Source of the DNA: Candidatus Sedimenticola endophacoides
GTDB lineage: Bacteria > Pseudomonadota > Gammaproteobacteria > Chromatiales > Chromatiaceae
DNA: 40,978 nucleotides
Assembly (NCBI GenBank): GCA_003062205.1
Contig: PQCP01000113.1
Span: forward strand, 1-40,978
Direction of reading: 5' to 3'
Below, one piece after another: positions 1 through 9,654 of the stretch; the first letter of the stretch is position 1, and each line of letters opens with the position of its first letter. The notes beneath the pieces were generated by a model. That model had not been told where the DNA came from. It saw only the letters and a program-made list of their open reading frames with translations, and did not search any database. Both the position numbers and the translations under genes were made by a program.

Positions 1-122
1 AATGTGCGGGACGGAGTCGTGATGAGCGCAGGACGGTCGGGGCAGTAACGGCTGTCGCGTTGGCGAGTCGATTTTGGGGACTGGGATGTCCCAAAATCTT
101 TCACGAGGTAGCGACACTCTTG
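1..122 (+). repeat. 300-bp palindromic repeat, copy A (partial)
   Basis: These are the last 122 bases of the 300-bp repeat found complete at 16031-16330 and elsewhere; the rest lies outside the window. It carries the terminal-side hairpin (GATTTTGGG ... CCCAAAATC) and ends in ACACTCTTG at base 122. It sits about 100 bp upstream of lapA. In many gammaproteobacteria ihfB lies just upstream of lapA (known context), so the repeat probably occupies the ihfB-lapA gap here (inference). Confidence 0.9.
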
Positions 123-220
123 CTCCCATTGGTGTGAATGGCCGGGGATATTTTTTTGTGGCTTATCCAGTTTCCCAGCCTGTATCATAAGAGGCGATGT
201 GATGAAGGGGATCGGGACAG

Positions 221-505
221 GTGAGGTTTCTTAAATTCGTTTTATTTCTGTTGGTTATGGTAGTGGGTGGCGCTTTCGCCACAATCAATGCCGGGGTGGT
301 CACACTCGATTACTATTTCGCTTCGGTCACCCTTCCGTTGAGTGTGGTGCTGCTGGGCGCGGTGGCCTTCGGGGCGCTGCTCGGTTGCCTGGCGATGCTC
401 GGTAGCCTGTTCAGATTGAAACGGGAGAACAGTGAATTGGTGCGCAAGAGCCGGTTGGCGAACCAGGAGTTGAACAACCTGCGCTCGATACCGATAAAGG
501 ATTGA
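221..505 (+). CDS. lapA: LapA-domain inner membrane protein (lipopolysaccharide assembly protein A)
   Basis: This is a 94-residue protein with two hydrophobic segments (about residues 3-20 and 38-62) followed by a charged, probably coiled-coil tail rich in K, R and E. That is the usual form of the LapA/DUF1049 family. In E. coli LapA works with LapB at the inner membrane in controlling LpxC turnover and so the amount of LPS. The start is a GTG preceded by a GGGACAG stretch; no ATG start fits the family better. lapB begins 10 bases after the stop and pyrF follows, the order seen in E. coli. The 300-bp repeat copy A ends 98 bp upstream and may have separated the gene from its original upstream partner. 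Confidence 0.9.
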   Translation: MRFLKFVLFLLVMVVGGAFATINAGVVTLDYYFASVTLPLSVVLLGAVAFGALLGCLAMLGSLFRLKRENSELVRKSRLANQELNNLRSIPIKD

Positions 506-515
506 ATCCGAGGTG

Positions 516-1685
516 ATGGAGCTTCTCTGGCTACTGCTGCCGGTCGCCGCCTTCTCTGGCTGGATGGCGGCCAGGCGCAGCGGAAACAGGCACGAGGCGC
601 GCAGGGATGAGCGCGCTCCGATCTATTTCCGTGGCCTCAATTTCCTCCTCAATGAGCAGCCGGACAAGGCGATCGATGTATTTGTCGAGATGCTGGAGGT
701 CGATAGCGAGACGGTGGAGACCCACCTTGCCCTGGGCAATCTGTTTCGCCGACGCGGCGAGGTGGACCGCGCGATCCGCATTCACCAGAACCTCATCGCC
801 CGTCCCACCCTGAGTCGAGAGCAGCGCGGCCTGGCCCTGTTGGAGCTGGGCCAGGACTATATGCGCGCCGGGCTGCATGATCGAGCCGAGAGCCTGTTCA
901 AGGAGCTGGGTGATCTGAATATCCACCAACAGCCCGCCCTGGAGAACCTGCTGCTGATCTATCAGAAGGAGCGCGAGTGGCAGAAGTGCCTGGATGTGGT
1001 CAGGCAGCTGGAGGCCCTGAGTCGGCGCTCCTATGCCATGGAGCGCGCCCACTACTACTGTGAACTGGCGCAGCAGGCCAGGGGGCGGCACGATATGAAG
1101 CAGGCCGAACTGCTGCTGCGCAAGGCCCAGGGCAGCGACCCCGCCTGTGTGCGCGCCTCGCTGATGCAGGCAGATCTGGCGGCCGCCAGGGGGGGGTGCA
1201 AGAGCGCGATCGCCGCCTACCGCAAGGTCGCGGGGCAGGATCCCGCGTTTATCGGAGAGATGCTGCCCGCCCTGATCGTCTGCCATCAGCAGGAGGGTAC
1301 CCAGCGGGAGCTGCTCGATTATCTCCAGGGCCTCTCCAGAAAGCATCAGGGGGTGATCGCGCCGGTGCTGGCCCTGGTCGATCAACTGGGGGAGCAGCAG
1401 GGGCGGGAGAGGGCGCGCGAGTATCTTGGCGACTATCTCGGAAAACATCCCGACTTGCGCGGGGTGGCGCGCCTGATCGAACTCGACCTGCAGCGCTCCG
1501 CCGCCAGTGACCAGGAGCCGCTGCGGCTGCTCGGGAATATCGTCGCCAAGCTGCTGGCCGCTGGCCCCGCCTATCTCTGCGGCAACTGTGGTTTCACCGC
1601 AAAATCACTGCACTGGCAGTGCCCCGGCTGTATGTCCTGGAGCACCATCAAACCGATCACCGGGCTCGTCGAAGAGCCGCGCTGA
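516..1685 (+). CDS. lapB: Lipopolysaccharide assembly protein LapB (YciM), TPR protein
   Basis: The protein has 389 residues, the same length as E. coli LapB. It has an N-terminal membrane anchor (about residues 1-18), then a long series of TPR helices (about 40-330), and a C-terminal rubredoxin-like metal site with two CxxC pairs at C355/C358 and C369/C372. LapB adapts LpxC to the FtsH protease and so limits LPS synthesis. A GTG codon directly precedes the ATG at 516. I chose the ATG because the product then starts [11 protein letters not shown], matching the family N-terminus. A GAGG just upstream is close for a ribosome site. It is part of the lapA-lapB-pyrF group. Confidence 0.95.
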   Translation: MELLWLLLPVAAFSGWMAARRSGNRHEARRDERAPIYFRGLNFLLNEQPDKAIDVFVEMLEVDSETVETHLALGNLFRRRGEVDRAIRIHQNLIARPTLSREQRGLALLELGQDYMRAGLHDRAESLFKELGDLNIHQQPALENLLLIYQKEREWQKCLDVVRQLEALSRRSYAMERAHYYCELAQQARGRHDMKQAELLLRKAQGSDPACVRASLMQADLAAARGGCKSAIAAYRKVAGQDPAFIGEMLPALIVCHQQEGTQRELLDYLQGLSRKHQGVIAPVLALVDQLGEQQGRERAREYLGDYLGKHPDLRGVARLIELDLQRSAASDQEPLRLLGNIVAKLLAAGPAYLCGNCGFTAKSLHWQCPGCMSWSTIKPITGLVEEPR

Positions 1686-1719
1686 GCGCAACACAACTGA
1701 ATACGGAAGAGAACCGCCG

Positions 1720-2430
1720 ATGACAGAGCAACCGAATACGTCACGCATTATCGTCGCCCTCGATTTCCCCGCCGAGGCGCCCGCCCTGGAGCTGGTTGCC
1801 GGGTTGGACCCGACGCTTTGCCGCCTGAAGGTGGGCAAGGAGATGTTCACCCGGCTCGGTCCGGGCTTTGTGAGCAAGCTCGCCGCCCGGGGCTTCGATA
1901 TCTTCCTCGATCTGAAATTTCACGACATCCCCAATACCGTGGCGGCGGCCTGCGAGGCGGCGGCCGACCTGGGTGTGTGGATGATCAACCTGCACGCCAG
2001 CGGCGGGCGCAGGATGATGGAGACCGCGCGCGAGCGCCTGGAGCGGCGTGCCGAGCGCCCCCTGCTGATCGCCGTCACCATCCTCACCAGCCTTGGTGAG
2101 GCGGATATCGCCGAGGTCGGCTACAGTGGTTCCCCCGCCGAGAATGTGCTGCGTCTGGCCCGGTTGAGTGAATCCAGCGGCCTCGACGGTATCGTCTGCT
2201 CGCCCCTTGAGGCCGGGGTGGTGCGGGGCGCCGTGGGCCCGGAGTTCAAGCTCATCACTCCCGGCGTGCGCCCTGTATTCGCCTCCAGCGACGATCAGAG
2301 GCGCATCATGACGCCGGCCGATGCCCTGCGTGGCGGGGCGGACTATCTGGTGATCGGCCGCCCGATCACCGCCGCCGCCGACCCCTTGCGGGCCCTGCGC
2401 TTGATTCAGGAAGAGATCGCGGCGTGCTGA
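1720..2430 (+). CDS. pyrF: Orotidine 5'-phosphate decarboxylase
   Basis: This 236-residue TIM-barrel enzyme makes UMP from OMP, the last step of de novo pyrimidine synthesis in the cytoplasm. The catalytic DxKxxD motif is intact in [10 protein letters not shown] (D64, K66, D69), and the phosphate-binding end is seen in the ITPGVRP and VIGRPI segments. The start ATG at 1720 gives the conserved IIVALDF strand near the N-terminus; the same frame is open further upstream, but that part overlaps lapB and is not conserved. It follows lapB by 34 bases. A short CG-rich palindrome after the stop is too small to call a terminator. Confidence 0.96.
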   Translation: MTEQPNTSRIIVALDFPAEAPALELVAGLDPTLCRLKVGKEMFTRLGPGFVSKLAARGFDIFLDLKFHDIPNTVAAACEAAADLGVWMINLHASGGRRMMETARERLERRAERPLLIAVTILTSLGEADIAEVGYSGSPAENVLRLARLSESSGLDGIVCSPLEAGVVRGAVGPEFKLITPGVRPVFASSDDQRRIMTPADALRGGADYLVIGRPITAAADPLRALRLIQEEIAAC

Positions 2431-2448
2431 GCGGTCCCGGACCGTTGG

Positions 2449-2685
2449 TCAAGCCGGCTTATTGCGCTTTTTGATCTGGCGCCGTTTGTAGAGGCCCATG
2501 CCTAGCAGCGCGGGAACCGCCACGTAACAGAAAGGGCAGACCGCTCCGGTCAGCAACGCCGTGCCGGTGCCCAGGGCGCCGACCCCGGCGCCGAGGGCAA
2601 GGGTGGTGTTGGCGTCCTTCAGCTCCCGGTTCAACTCACACTGCTCCGGATCGGTCTCGGCCTGTGGTTTGTCAGGGGTTTTCAT
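2449..2685 (-). CDS. Small hydrophobic protein with a CPFC motif, function unknown
   Basis: I do not recognise this 78-residue protein. The first third is charged and contains a Cys; the rest is a glycine-rich hydrophobic stretch (about residues 28-67) with a CPFC motif, ending in a very basic tail (KRRQIKKRN). A membrane-inserted protein with possible redox or metal-binding cysteines is the most that can be said. The frame is open upstream to 2751, but the ATG at 2685 is preceded by AGTAGGGGT and by a TATAGT box, while the upstream ATG has no ribosome site, so I chose the shorter form. It converges on pyrF, with an 18-base gap between the two stops. Confidence 0.6.
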   Translation of the reverse strand: MKTPDKPQAETDPEQCELNRELKDANTTLALGAGVGALGTGTALLTGAVCPFCYVAVPALLGMGLYKRRQIKKRNKPA

Positions 2686-2875
2686 ACCCCTACTATAGCC
2701 CGCCCGCTCACCCGGATGCAGCCGAATAACCGCAATCATTGTAGTTTTCACAGTGCGCTTTATCAGTCAGGGGCTCGGCTCCACCACGTAGGGTGGGGTG
2801 CGGGATAGCGGGAGACTCATCGATTGAGCCTCATCACGGGTTAGAATGGGGACCGATCGAAACCAAGGGGGGGAG

Positions 2876-5800
2876 ATGCTGCGGCTGTATCAGAGCAACC
2901 GGTTGGAGCGCTTGTCGGAACGCCTGGCGGAGGTGTTTTCCGATCCTCTCGACGACCCTTTGGCGACGGAATCGGTGGTGGTGCAGCACCCGGGGATGGG
3001 GCGCTGGCTGGCCCTGCGTCTGGCCGACCGGCAGGGGATCTGTGCCAATGTGGAGTTCGTGCAGCCCGCCGCCTTCATCTGGCGTCTGCTGGAGTCGCTG
3101 CTGCCGGATGTTCCGCGGCAGACCCGGTATCACCCGGGCGCTCTCACCTGGAGCGTGTTCCGCCACCTCGGCGAGCTGCGCCAGGATCCGGCGTTCGAGG
3201 CCGTCGCCACCTATTTCCAGGGCACTGGTGAACGGGAGCAGTTTCAGCTGGCGACGCGGATTGCCGGCTGTCTCGATCAATACCTGGTCTATCGTCCCGA
3301 CTGGATCAGCCACTGGGAGGCGGGTCGTCCGGCGCTGCTGGGTGATACCTGGCAGGCCGAGCTATGGCGCCGCTTGAGCGCGGGCGCGCGCGAGCAGCAC
3401 TGGGTCGCCATTCAGCGCCGCCTTCACCGCATGGTGCAGCGGGGCGAAATCACCCCGGCCGATCTGCCCCGGCGCGTTGCACTGTTCGGCATCGCCTCGC
3501 TGTCACCCGGTTTTCTCTCCCTGGTGGCGATGCTGGGCCGCTTTACCGAGGTGCATCTGTTTCTGCTCAACCCCTGTCAGGCGCACTGGAGTGAGATCGT
3601 CAGCGAGCGTGAGGCGGGTCGCCTGGCCCTGGAGGGGGAGCCCGAGGAGCTCTATCTGGAGGTGGGCCATCCCCTGTTGGCCTCCATGGGACAGCAGGGG
3701 CGCGATTTTTTCTCCCTGCTGCAGGAGTTCGATCCGGGCTCAGAGGAGCTGTTCGAGTCGCCGGAGGGGGAATCGATGCTGGGACGTATCCAGCGCGACA
3801 TCCTGGAGTTGAATGACCCGTCGCAGGCGCCTGCGGCTCTCTTCGATCCCGCTGACCGCTCGATCCAGGTCCATGCCGCCCACAGCCCGATGCGCGAGGT
3901 GGAGGTGCTGCGCGACCAGCTGCTGGGCCTGCTGGATGAGGATCCCGGCCTGCGGCCTCGCGACATCCTGGTGATGACCCCCGACATGGACACCTATGCC
4001 CCCTTTATGGAGGCGGTGTTCAATGAACGGGAGGGGGCGTTGCGGCTCCCCTTTACCCTGGCCGACCGTTCGCTTATCGGACAGTCTCCGCTGGTGGACG
4101 CCTTCATGCGCCTGCTGCAACTGCCGGGCGGACGCTACGCTGCCGACGAGGTGCTGGCGCTGCTGGAGGTGGCGGCGGTACAGCGCCGTTTTGGCATCGG
4201 TGACGGTGATCTGCCCCTGATCGCCGAGTGGGTGGAGCAGGCGGGTATCCGCTGGGGCAGGGATGCCTCGACAAGGCGTGCGCTGGGGCTGCCGGAGACC
4301 GATCAGAACAGCTGGCGTGCCGGTCTCGATCGCCTTCTCCTCGGGTTGGCGTTGCCCGAGCAGCGCCTGTTTCGCGGGGTTGCCCCGTTCACGGAGGTGG
4401 AGGGCTCGCAGGGTCTGCTGGTAGGCGGCCTGTGCGGTTTTGCCGAGGCGCTCTTCAGTCTTGAAACGCTGCTGGGCGGACGCCACCCGCCCCCGCGCTG
4501 GGCGCAACGGCTGAGCGCCATGCTGGATCGCTTCTTCCTCCCCGCTCCGGAGGAGGAGCCACAGTTGCAGGGCATCCGCGATACCCTGGGGCGGATCGCC
4601 GGACAGGCCGCCTGTGCCGGTTTCGAGCAGCCGGTTGAGCTGGCGCTGATTCGTGAGTTGCTGAGCGGGCAGTTTCTCACGCCCCCCACGCACACCCCGT
4701 TTCTCGGCGGGGGCATCACCTTCTGCGCCCTCACCCCCATGCGCAGCCTGCCGTTCCGGGTGATCTGCATGATCGGCCTGGATGACGGCGCATTCCCCCG
4801 GGACCGGCGCCCCCCAGGATTCGACCTGATGGCCGATCATAGGCGCGCCGGTGACCGCTCCCACCGCGCGGATGACCGCTATCTGTTTCTGGAGAGCCTG
4901 ATCAGCGCCCGCCAGCATCTCTATCTGAGTTATGTGGGGCAGGATATCCGCGACAACACGCACCTGCCGCCATCGACCCTGGTCAGCGAGTTGCTGGATC
5001 TGATTGATCGCACCCACTCGACCGGTGATGGTACCCCGGTCTCCGATCAGCTGTTGGTGCGTCACCCCCTGCAACCCTTCAGCCGACGCTACTTTACCGG
5101 CGATCCACGGCTCTTCAGCTACGCCCACGGCATGTACCGGACCGCCTCGGCCGTCACGACCGGGGCGCTGCCGCGCAGGCGGCTGGTGGATGGGGTACTG
5201 TCGGAGCCGGAGGCGCGCTGGCGGCAGTTGGAGCTGGGGCAGCTGGTGCGCTTTTTTGAGCATCCGGTACGCTACTTCATACAGCAGCGGTTGGGGGTGA
5301 GACTGGGGATGGGGGAGCGCCTGCTCGATACCCGCGATCCCTTCGAACTCGATTATCTCGAACTGCGGGCGTTGCAGGAGCGGCTGGTACGGGCCTACCT
5401 GGGGGGGGAGGGAACGGACGAACTGCTGGCGCTTGAACGGGCCGCCGGGGTGTTGCCCCACGGTGTGGTGGGCGAGCGCTGCTTCCACCACCTGGCGCAG
5501 TCGGCACGGGAGCTGGCCGCCCGGCTGGCCCCGTTGACGGATCTATGGACGTGCTCACTCGACCTCGATTTCGAGGCGCGCGGCATGCGTCTGCGGGGGA
5601 GGTTCGACAACGTCTCCCGGGAGGGGGTGTGGGGTTACAGTGTAAAGGCCCTGCCGGAGGGGCGTCTGCTCGGACTGTGGGTGCGCCACCTGGCGCTCAA
5701 TCTCTGTGCCCCCCCCGACCTCCCGTCCGAGACGCGCTGGTTCCACGCCGGGGGGGAGCTTCGTTTTCTCCCGGTCGTGGACGCCGGAAAGTGCCTGGAG

Positions 5801-6082
5801 GCGTTGCTCGATCTCTACTGGCAGGGGCTGATGCAGCCGTTGCCGCTCTTTCCCAAGGCGTCCCGACGCTATGCCGAGGCACTGCGCCGGGGCAAGGCGC
5901 GTGAACAGTGTCTGAAGGAGGCATGGGAGCGGTGGGGTGGTAAACGCAATCCCCATCCCGAATCCTCTGATCGATACCATCAACTCGCCTTTCCCGATGG
6001 CGATGCCCTCGACCCACTGTTCGAAGCCGTGGCGGAGGGAGTCTATGGGGGGATGCTGGAACACCTGGAGATCTCCGGATGA
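2876..6082 (+). CDS. recC: Exodeoxyribonuclease V gamma subunit RecC
   Basis: This 1068-residue protein is the RecC subunit of the RecBCD helicase-nuclease, which processes double-strand breaks and recognises Chi. The N-terminus (MLRLYQSNRLERL) and the stretch PGMGRWLALRLA with nearby AAFIWRLLE are typical of RecC. The family has helicase-like folds without working Walker motifs, and none is seen here. An open frame extends to 2846, but the ATG at 2876 has a strong GGGGGGGAG ribosome site and matches the family start. The stop overlaps the recB start (ATGA). Gene order is recC-recB-recD without the ptrA gene that sits in the E. coli operon. Confidence 0.95.
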   Translation: MLRLYQSNRLERLSERLAEVFSDPLDDPLATESVVVQHPGMGRWLALRLADRQGICANVEFVQPAAFIWRLLESLLPDVPRQTRYHPGALTWSVFRHLGELRQDPAFEAVATYFQGTGEREQFQLATRIAGCLDQYLVYRPDWISHWEAGRPALLGDTWQAELWRRLSAGAREQHWVAIQRRLHRMVQRGEITPADLPRRVALFGIASLSPGFLSLVAMLGRFTEVHLFLLNPCQAHWSEIVSEREAGRLALEGEPEELYLEVGHPLLASMGQQGRDFFSLLQEFDPGSEELFESPEGESMLGRIQRDILELNDPSQAPAALFDPADRSIQVHAAHSPMREVEVLRDQLLGLLDEDPGLRPRDILVMTPDMDTYAPFMEAVFNEREGALRLPFTLADRSLIGQSPLVDAFMRLLQLPGGRYAADEVLALLEVAAVQRRFGIGDGDLPLIAEWVEQAGIRWGRDASTRRALGLPETDQNSWRAGLDRLLLGLALPEQRLFRGVAPFTEVEGSQGLLVGGLCGFAEALFSLETLLGGRHPPPRWAQRLSAMLDRFFLPAPEEEPQLQGIRDTLGRIAGQAACAGFEQPVELALIRELLSGQFLTPPTHTPFLGGGITFCALTPMRSLPFRVICMIGLDDGAFPRDRRPPGFDLMADHRRAGDRSHRADDRYLFLESLISARQHLYLSYVGQDIRDNTHLPPSTLVSELLDLIDRTHSTGDGTPVSDQLLVRHPLQPFSRRYFTGDPRLFSYAHGMYRTASAVTTGALPRRRLVDGVLSEPEARWRQLELGQLVRFFEHPVRYFIQQRLGVRLGMGERLLDTRDPFELDYLELRALQERLVRAYLGGEGTDELLALERAAGVLPHGVVGERCFHHLAQSARELAARLAPLTDLWTCSLDLDFEARGMRLRGRFDNVSREGVWGYSVKALPEGRLLGLWVRHLALNLCAPPDLPSETRWFHAGGELRFLPVVDAGKCLEALLDLYWQGLMQPLPLFPKASRRYAEALRRGKAREQCLKEAWERWGGKRNPHPESSDRYHQLAFPDGDALDPLFEAVAEGVYGGMLEHLEISG

Positions 6083-9000
6083 AACGTCTGGATCTGACAC
6101 GGGCGCCGCTTGAGGGCAGTTGTCTCATTGAGGCGAGCGCCGGCACCGGAAAGACCTACACCATCGCCGGGCTCTATCTGCGCCTGATCCTGGAGGCGCA
6201 ACTGCCGGTCGAGCGGATCCTGGTGGTCACCTATACCAAGGCCGCCACCGCGGAGCTGCGCGAGCGGCTGCGCGCCAGGCTGGTCAGCGTTCGGCAGCTC
6301 CTGGAACGGGAGGAGGCAGGGGAGATCCCCGCCGAGCTGCGCAAGGGGTTGTCCGATCCGCTCCGCGCGGCGCGACTGCTCTCCAGGGCGCTGCTCGATT
6401 TCGACCGGGCGGCGGTCTTCACCATCCACGGTTTCTGTCAGCGGGTGTTGCAGGAGAGCGCCTTTGAAAGCACGCGTCCCTTCGAGTTGGAGATGACGCC
6501 CGATCCGGGTGAGCTGATCCAGGCGGTAGTGGATGACTACTGGCGGCATGAGGTTCAGGCCCAATCACCCGGTTTTATCGATTTTCTGCAATCCGCGGGG
6601 ATCTCCCCGGATGCCCTCGCAAGCAGGGTGTCAGGTTGGCTGAATAAGCCCTACATGGAGGTCAGAGGTCCATATGATGGCATGGATTACAAAGAGATAG
6701 AAGATAAATTTAATGTGGAATATGGGGTGGTTTGCGCCCTCTGGGAGCGTCAGCGCCAAACCATCACCGAGACCCTTCATAGCGCGGCCGGGCTCAATGG
6801 AAAGATCTACCGGAAAGCGTCCATGGAGGGATGGTTTCGCTCGATGGACGCCTACCTGTCGCAGGGAGAGTCGGCCTGGTTCGAGAAGTTCGACCGCTTC
6901 ACCTCCGGCAAACTGGCCGACTCCAGGAACAAGGGGAGAGAGGCGCCGCAGCACCCCTTCTTCGACCACTGTGGATCGCTGCTGGAGCTCCGGGAGCGGC
7001 TGCGGTCGGCCTACCGGGACCGGCTGCAACGGCTGACCGCCGGGCTGATCCGCTTTGCCGATGCGCAGCTGGCCCTGCGCAAGGATCAGGCGGGGGTGCA
7101 GTCCTATGACGATATGCTGCTCAATCTGGAGCGCGCCCTGGACGCGCCGGGAGGGGAGAGGCTGGCCGCCGTGCTGCGCGGGCGCTACGCCGCCGCGCTG
7201 ATCGACGAATTTCAGGACACGGATCCGGTCCAGTACGGCATCTTCCGGCGTATCTACGCGGATGCCCAGTGCCCCTGCTACTTCGTGGGTGACCCGAAGC
7301 AGGCCATCTACAGCTTTCGCGGCGCCGACATCTTCGCCTACCTGCGCGCCGCCCGGGGGGCACGAAACCGCTTTACCCTGGATGTGAACTGGCGTTCGGC
7401 CCCGCGGCTGATCGCGGGATTCAACGCCCTGTTCCGGCAGCCTCACAACAGCTTCTTTTTTTCGCGGATCGACTACCCCGAGGCCCACTCCGCGCCACCG
7501 GGGCTGCTGCGGCGCGAGGTGTATCGCGAGACCCAGGGTACGGGGGCGCCGTTGCGCTTTGCCCTGCTGCCCGGGGAGTTGACCAAAGAGGCGGCCCGGG
7601 AGTACTCGGTGCAGTGGTGCGCCGGGGAGATCCGTCGCCTGTTGGCGGGCGCGGCTGGAGGGCGCATCCATCTCGGCGAGCGGCCGCTCCGGGCCGGTGA
7701 CATTGCCGTACTGGTGCGCTCTCACTACCAGGGCGGGTTGATCAAACAGGCCCTCGGCGCGTTGGGTGTGCACAGCGTGGTGCGCTCACAGGACAACATC
7801 TTCGCCTCCGACGAGGCTCTGGAGCTGGAGCGGGTGCTGCGGGCGGTGGCCGCACCCGGCAACGAACCGGTGGTGCGGGCCGCGCTGCTGACCGGCCTGA
7901 TCGGCCTCGACGGCCATGCGCTGGACGCCCTGGCCGGGGATGCCCACGCCCTGGAGGCGCACCACGCGCGCTTCAGGGCCTATCATCAGATGTGCCGTGA
8001 ACAGGGTTTTTTCCCTATGTTCCGGCGCATGCTCCACGAGCTGGAGCTGCCCCCGCGCCTGCGGGCGGAGCCCGAGGGGGAGCGGCGGATCACCAATCTG
8101 CTCCACCTGGGTGAGCTTCTGCATCGCGAGGAGCGTGCCCGGCGCCCGAGCCTGGAGGGGTTGATCAAGTGGCTGTCGCACCGGCGCGCGGCCGAAAATC
8201 TGGAGGATGAGGAGCACCAACTGCGCCTGGAGAGCGATGAGGCGCTGGTGCAGATCGTCACCATTCACAAGAGCAAGGGATTGCAGTATCCGGTGGTGTT
8301 CTGTCCCTTCGCCTGGGACGCCGGGCTGCGCAGTGCCGATGCCCGGGAGGGCTACCGCTTCCACGACCCGGGGGCGGACTACCGGCCGGTGCTGGAGCTG
8401 GGCTCGGAACGCTTCGAACTGGACCGGGTGCATGCCGTCGGCGAGGAGTTGGCGGAGGAGCTGCGCCTGCTCTACGTGGCCCTGACCCGGGCCCGCGAGC
8501 GCTGTTACCTGGCCTGGGGCAAGGTCAACAAGGCAGGGGAGTCGGCCCTCGCCTGGTTGCTTCACCCGCCCGGCGACCCCCAGGGCGAGGGGGCGGTGGC
8601 CGAACTCAAGCGCCAGTTCTCCGCTCTGTCGGCGGATGCCCTGGGGGAGCGTCTGCACCACCTGGCGGAGGTTTCCGGGGGGGCGGTGTCAATCGACGCG
8701 ATCGGGGCGCCGCGCCCCCCGGAGGTCGAGGTACCCGGCACGGATAGCACCGCGCCCCCCCCGCTGAGTTGCCGCCGCTTCTCGCGCAGCCTGGAGGAGC
8801 GCTACCGCATCACCAGCTTTTCCGCCCTGGCCGCCCATGCCGCGAGCCCGGAGCTGCCCGATCACGACGCCCACGGCGGGGAGGCCGGACCGGAGGTGGG
8901 CGGCGGCGGACGCGATATCTTCCATTTTCCCCGAGGTGCCCGTCCCGGAAGCTGCCTGCACGCGATCTTCGAGGAGATCGATTTCACCGCCGAAGAGCCG

Positions 9001-9654
9001 CATGCCCACTCCGCCAAGGTGGAGGAGAAGCTGGCCGCCTTCGGACTGGATCCGGGGTGGGTTCCGGTGGTGAACGAGATGCTGCGCCGGGTACTCGACT
9101 GCGAACTGGCGCCGGGTATCCGTCTGCGTGGGATCCCCCTCCACAAGCGGCTGGTGGAGATGGCCTTCTACTATCCCCTGGCGGGGATCGACCCCCAGGG
9201 GTTGCGCCGCCTGCTGCAGGCGCATGGGGTGGGGGACACGCAGGAGCTGGCAGAGGCGCTCTCCTCCCTGCGGTTCGGGCGCATCGAGGGCTATCTGAAG
9301 GGCTTTATCGACCTGGTGTTCGAGGCGGACGGGCGTTTCTATCTGCTGGATTACAAATCCAACTGGCTCGGCGGCTCGGCCGATGCGTACACACGGCCCC
9401 GGATGAGTCAGGCCATGGCGCGTGAATATTACTTCCTGCAGTACCTGCTCTATACCCTGGCCCTGCACCGTCTGCTCAAGCGGCGGCTTCGCGATTACGA
9501 CTATGAGCGCCACCTGGGCGGGGTGTTCTACCTCTTTCTGCGCGGCATCGATCCCGAGGCGCCCGGCGGCAACGGAATCTGGCACGAACGCCCGCGCCAT
9601 TCATTGATCGAGGCCCTCGACGGTTACATCGCCACAGGGGAGGAGAGGGCATGA
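6079..9654 (+). CDS. recB: Exodeoxyribonuclease V beta subunit RecB
   Basis: This 1191-residue protein (E. coli 1180) is the 3'-5' helicase and nuclease subunit of RecBCD. The Walker A motif EASAGTGKT lies at residues 18-26 and the Walker B/motif II IDEFQDTDP near 375. The UvrD-like motifs GDPKQAIYSFRG, TIHKSKGLQYP and YVALTRARER follow in order. The C-terminal RecB nuclease domain keeps its metal-binding Asp in GFIDLVF (near 1075) and the DYKSN motif near 1091, so both activities should be intact. The start overlaps the recC stop by ATGA and the stop overlaps recD the same way, which suggests translational coupling of the three subunits. Confidence 0.97.
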   Translation: MKRLDLTRAPLEGSCLIEASAGTGKTYTIAGLYLRLILEAQLPVERILVVTYTKAATAELRERLRARLVSVRQLLEREEAGEIPAELRKGLSDPLRAARLLSRALLDFDRAAVFTIHGFCQRVLQESAFESTRPFELEMTPDPGELIQAVVDDYWRHEVQAQSPGFIDFLQSAGISPDALASRVSGWLNKPYMEVRGPYDGMDYKEIEDKFNVEYGVVCALWERQRQTITETLHSAAGLNGKIYRKASMEGWFRSMDAYLSQGESAWFEKFDRFTSGKLADSRNKGREAPQHPFFDHCGSLLELRERLRSAYRDRLQRLTAGLIRFADAQLALRKDQAGVQSYDDMLLNLERALDAPGGERLAAVLRGRYAAALIDEFQDTDPVQYGIFRRIYADAQCPCYFVGDPKQAIYSFRGADIFAYLRAARGARNRFTLDVNWRSAPRLIAGFNALFRQPHNSFFFSRIDYPEAHSAPPGLLRREVYRETQGTGAPLRFALLPGELTKEAAREYSVQWCAGEIRRLLAGAAGGRIHLGERPLRAGDIAVLVRSHYQGGLIKQALGALGVHSVVRSQDNIFASDEALELERVLRAVAAPGNEPVVRAALLTGLIGLDGHALDALAGDAHALEAHHARFRAYHQMCREQGFFPMFRRMLHELELPPRLRAEPEGERRITNLLHLGELLHREERARRPSLEGLIKWLSHRRAAENLEDEEHQLRLESDEALVQIVTIHKSKGLQYPVVFCPFAWDAGLRSADAREGYRFHDPGADYRPVLELGSERFELDRVHAVGEELAEELRLLYVALTRARERCYLAWGKVNKAGESALAWLLHPPGDPQGEGAVAELKRQFSALSADALGERLHHLAEVSGGAVSIDAIGAPRPPEVEVPGTDSTAPPPLSCRRFSRSLEERYRITSFSALAAHAASPELPDHDAHGGEAGPEVGGGGRDIFHFPRGARPGSCLHAIFEEIDFTAEEPHAHSAKVEEKLAAFGLDPGWVPVVNEMLRRVLDCELAPGIRLRGIPLHKRLVEMAFYYPLAGIDPQGLRRLLQAHGVGDTQELAEALSSLRFGRIEGYLKGFIDLVFEADGRFYLLDYKSNWLGGSADAYTRPRMSQAMAREYYFLQYLLYTLALHRLLKRRLRDYDYERHLGGVFYLFLRGIDPEAPGGNGIWHERPRHSLIEALDGYIATGEERA

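Noticed and set aside
3740..5491. A 583-codon open frame on the minus strand inside recC
   Set aside because: It is antisense to a clear recC gene in high-GC DNA, is rich in Q, H and R, and shows no family motif.
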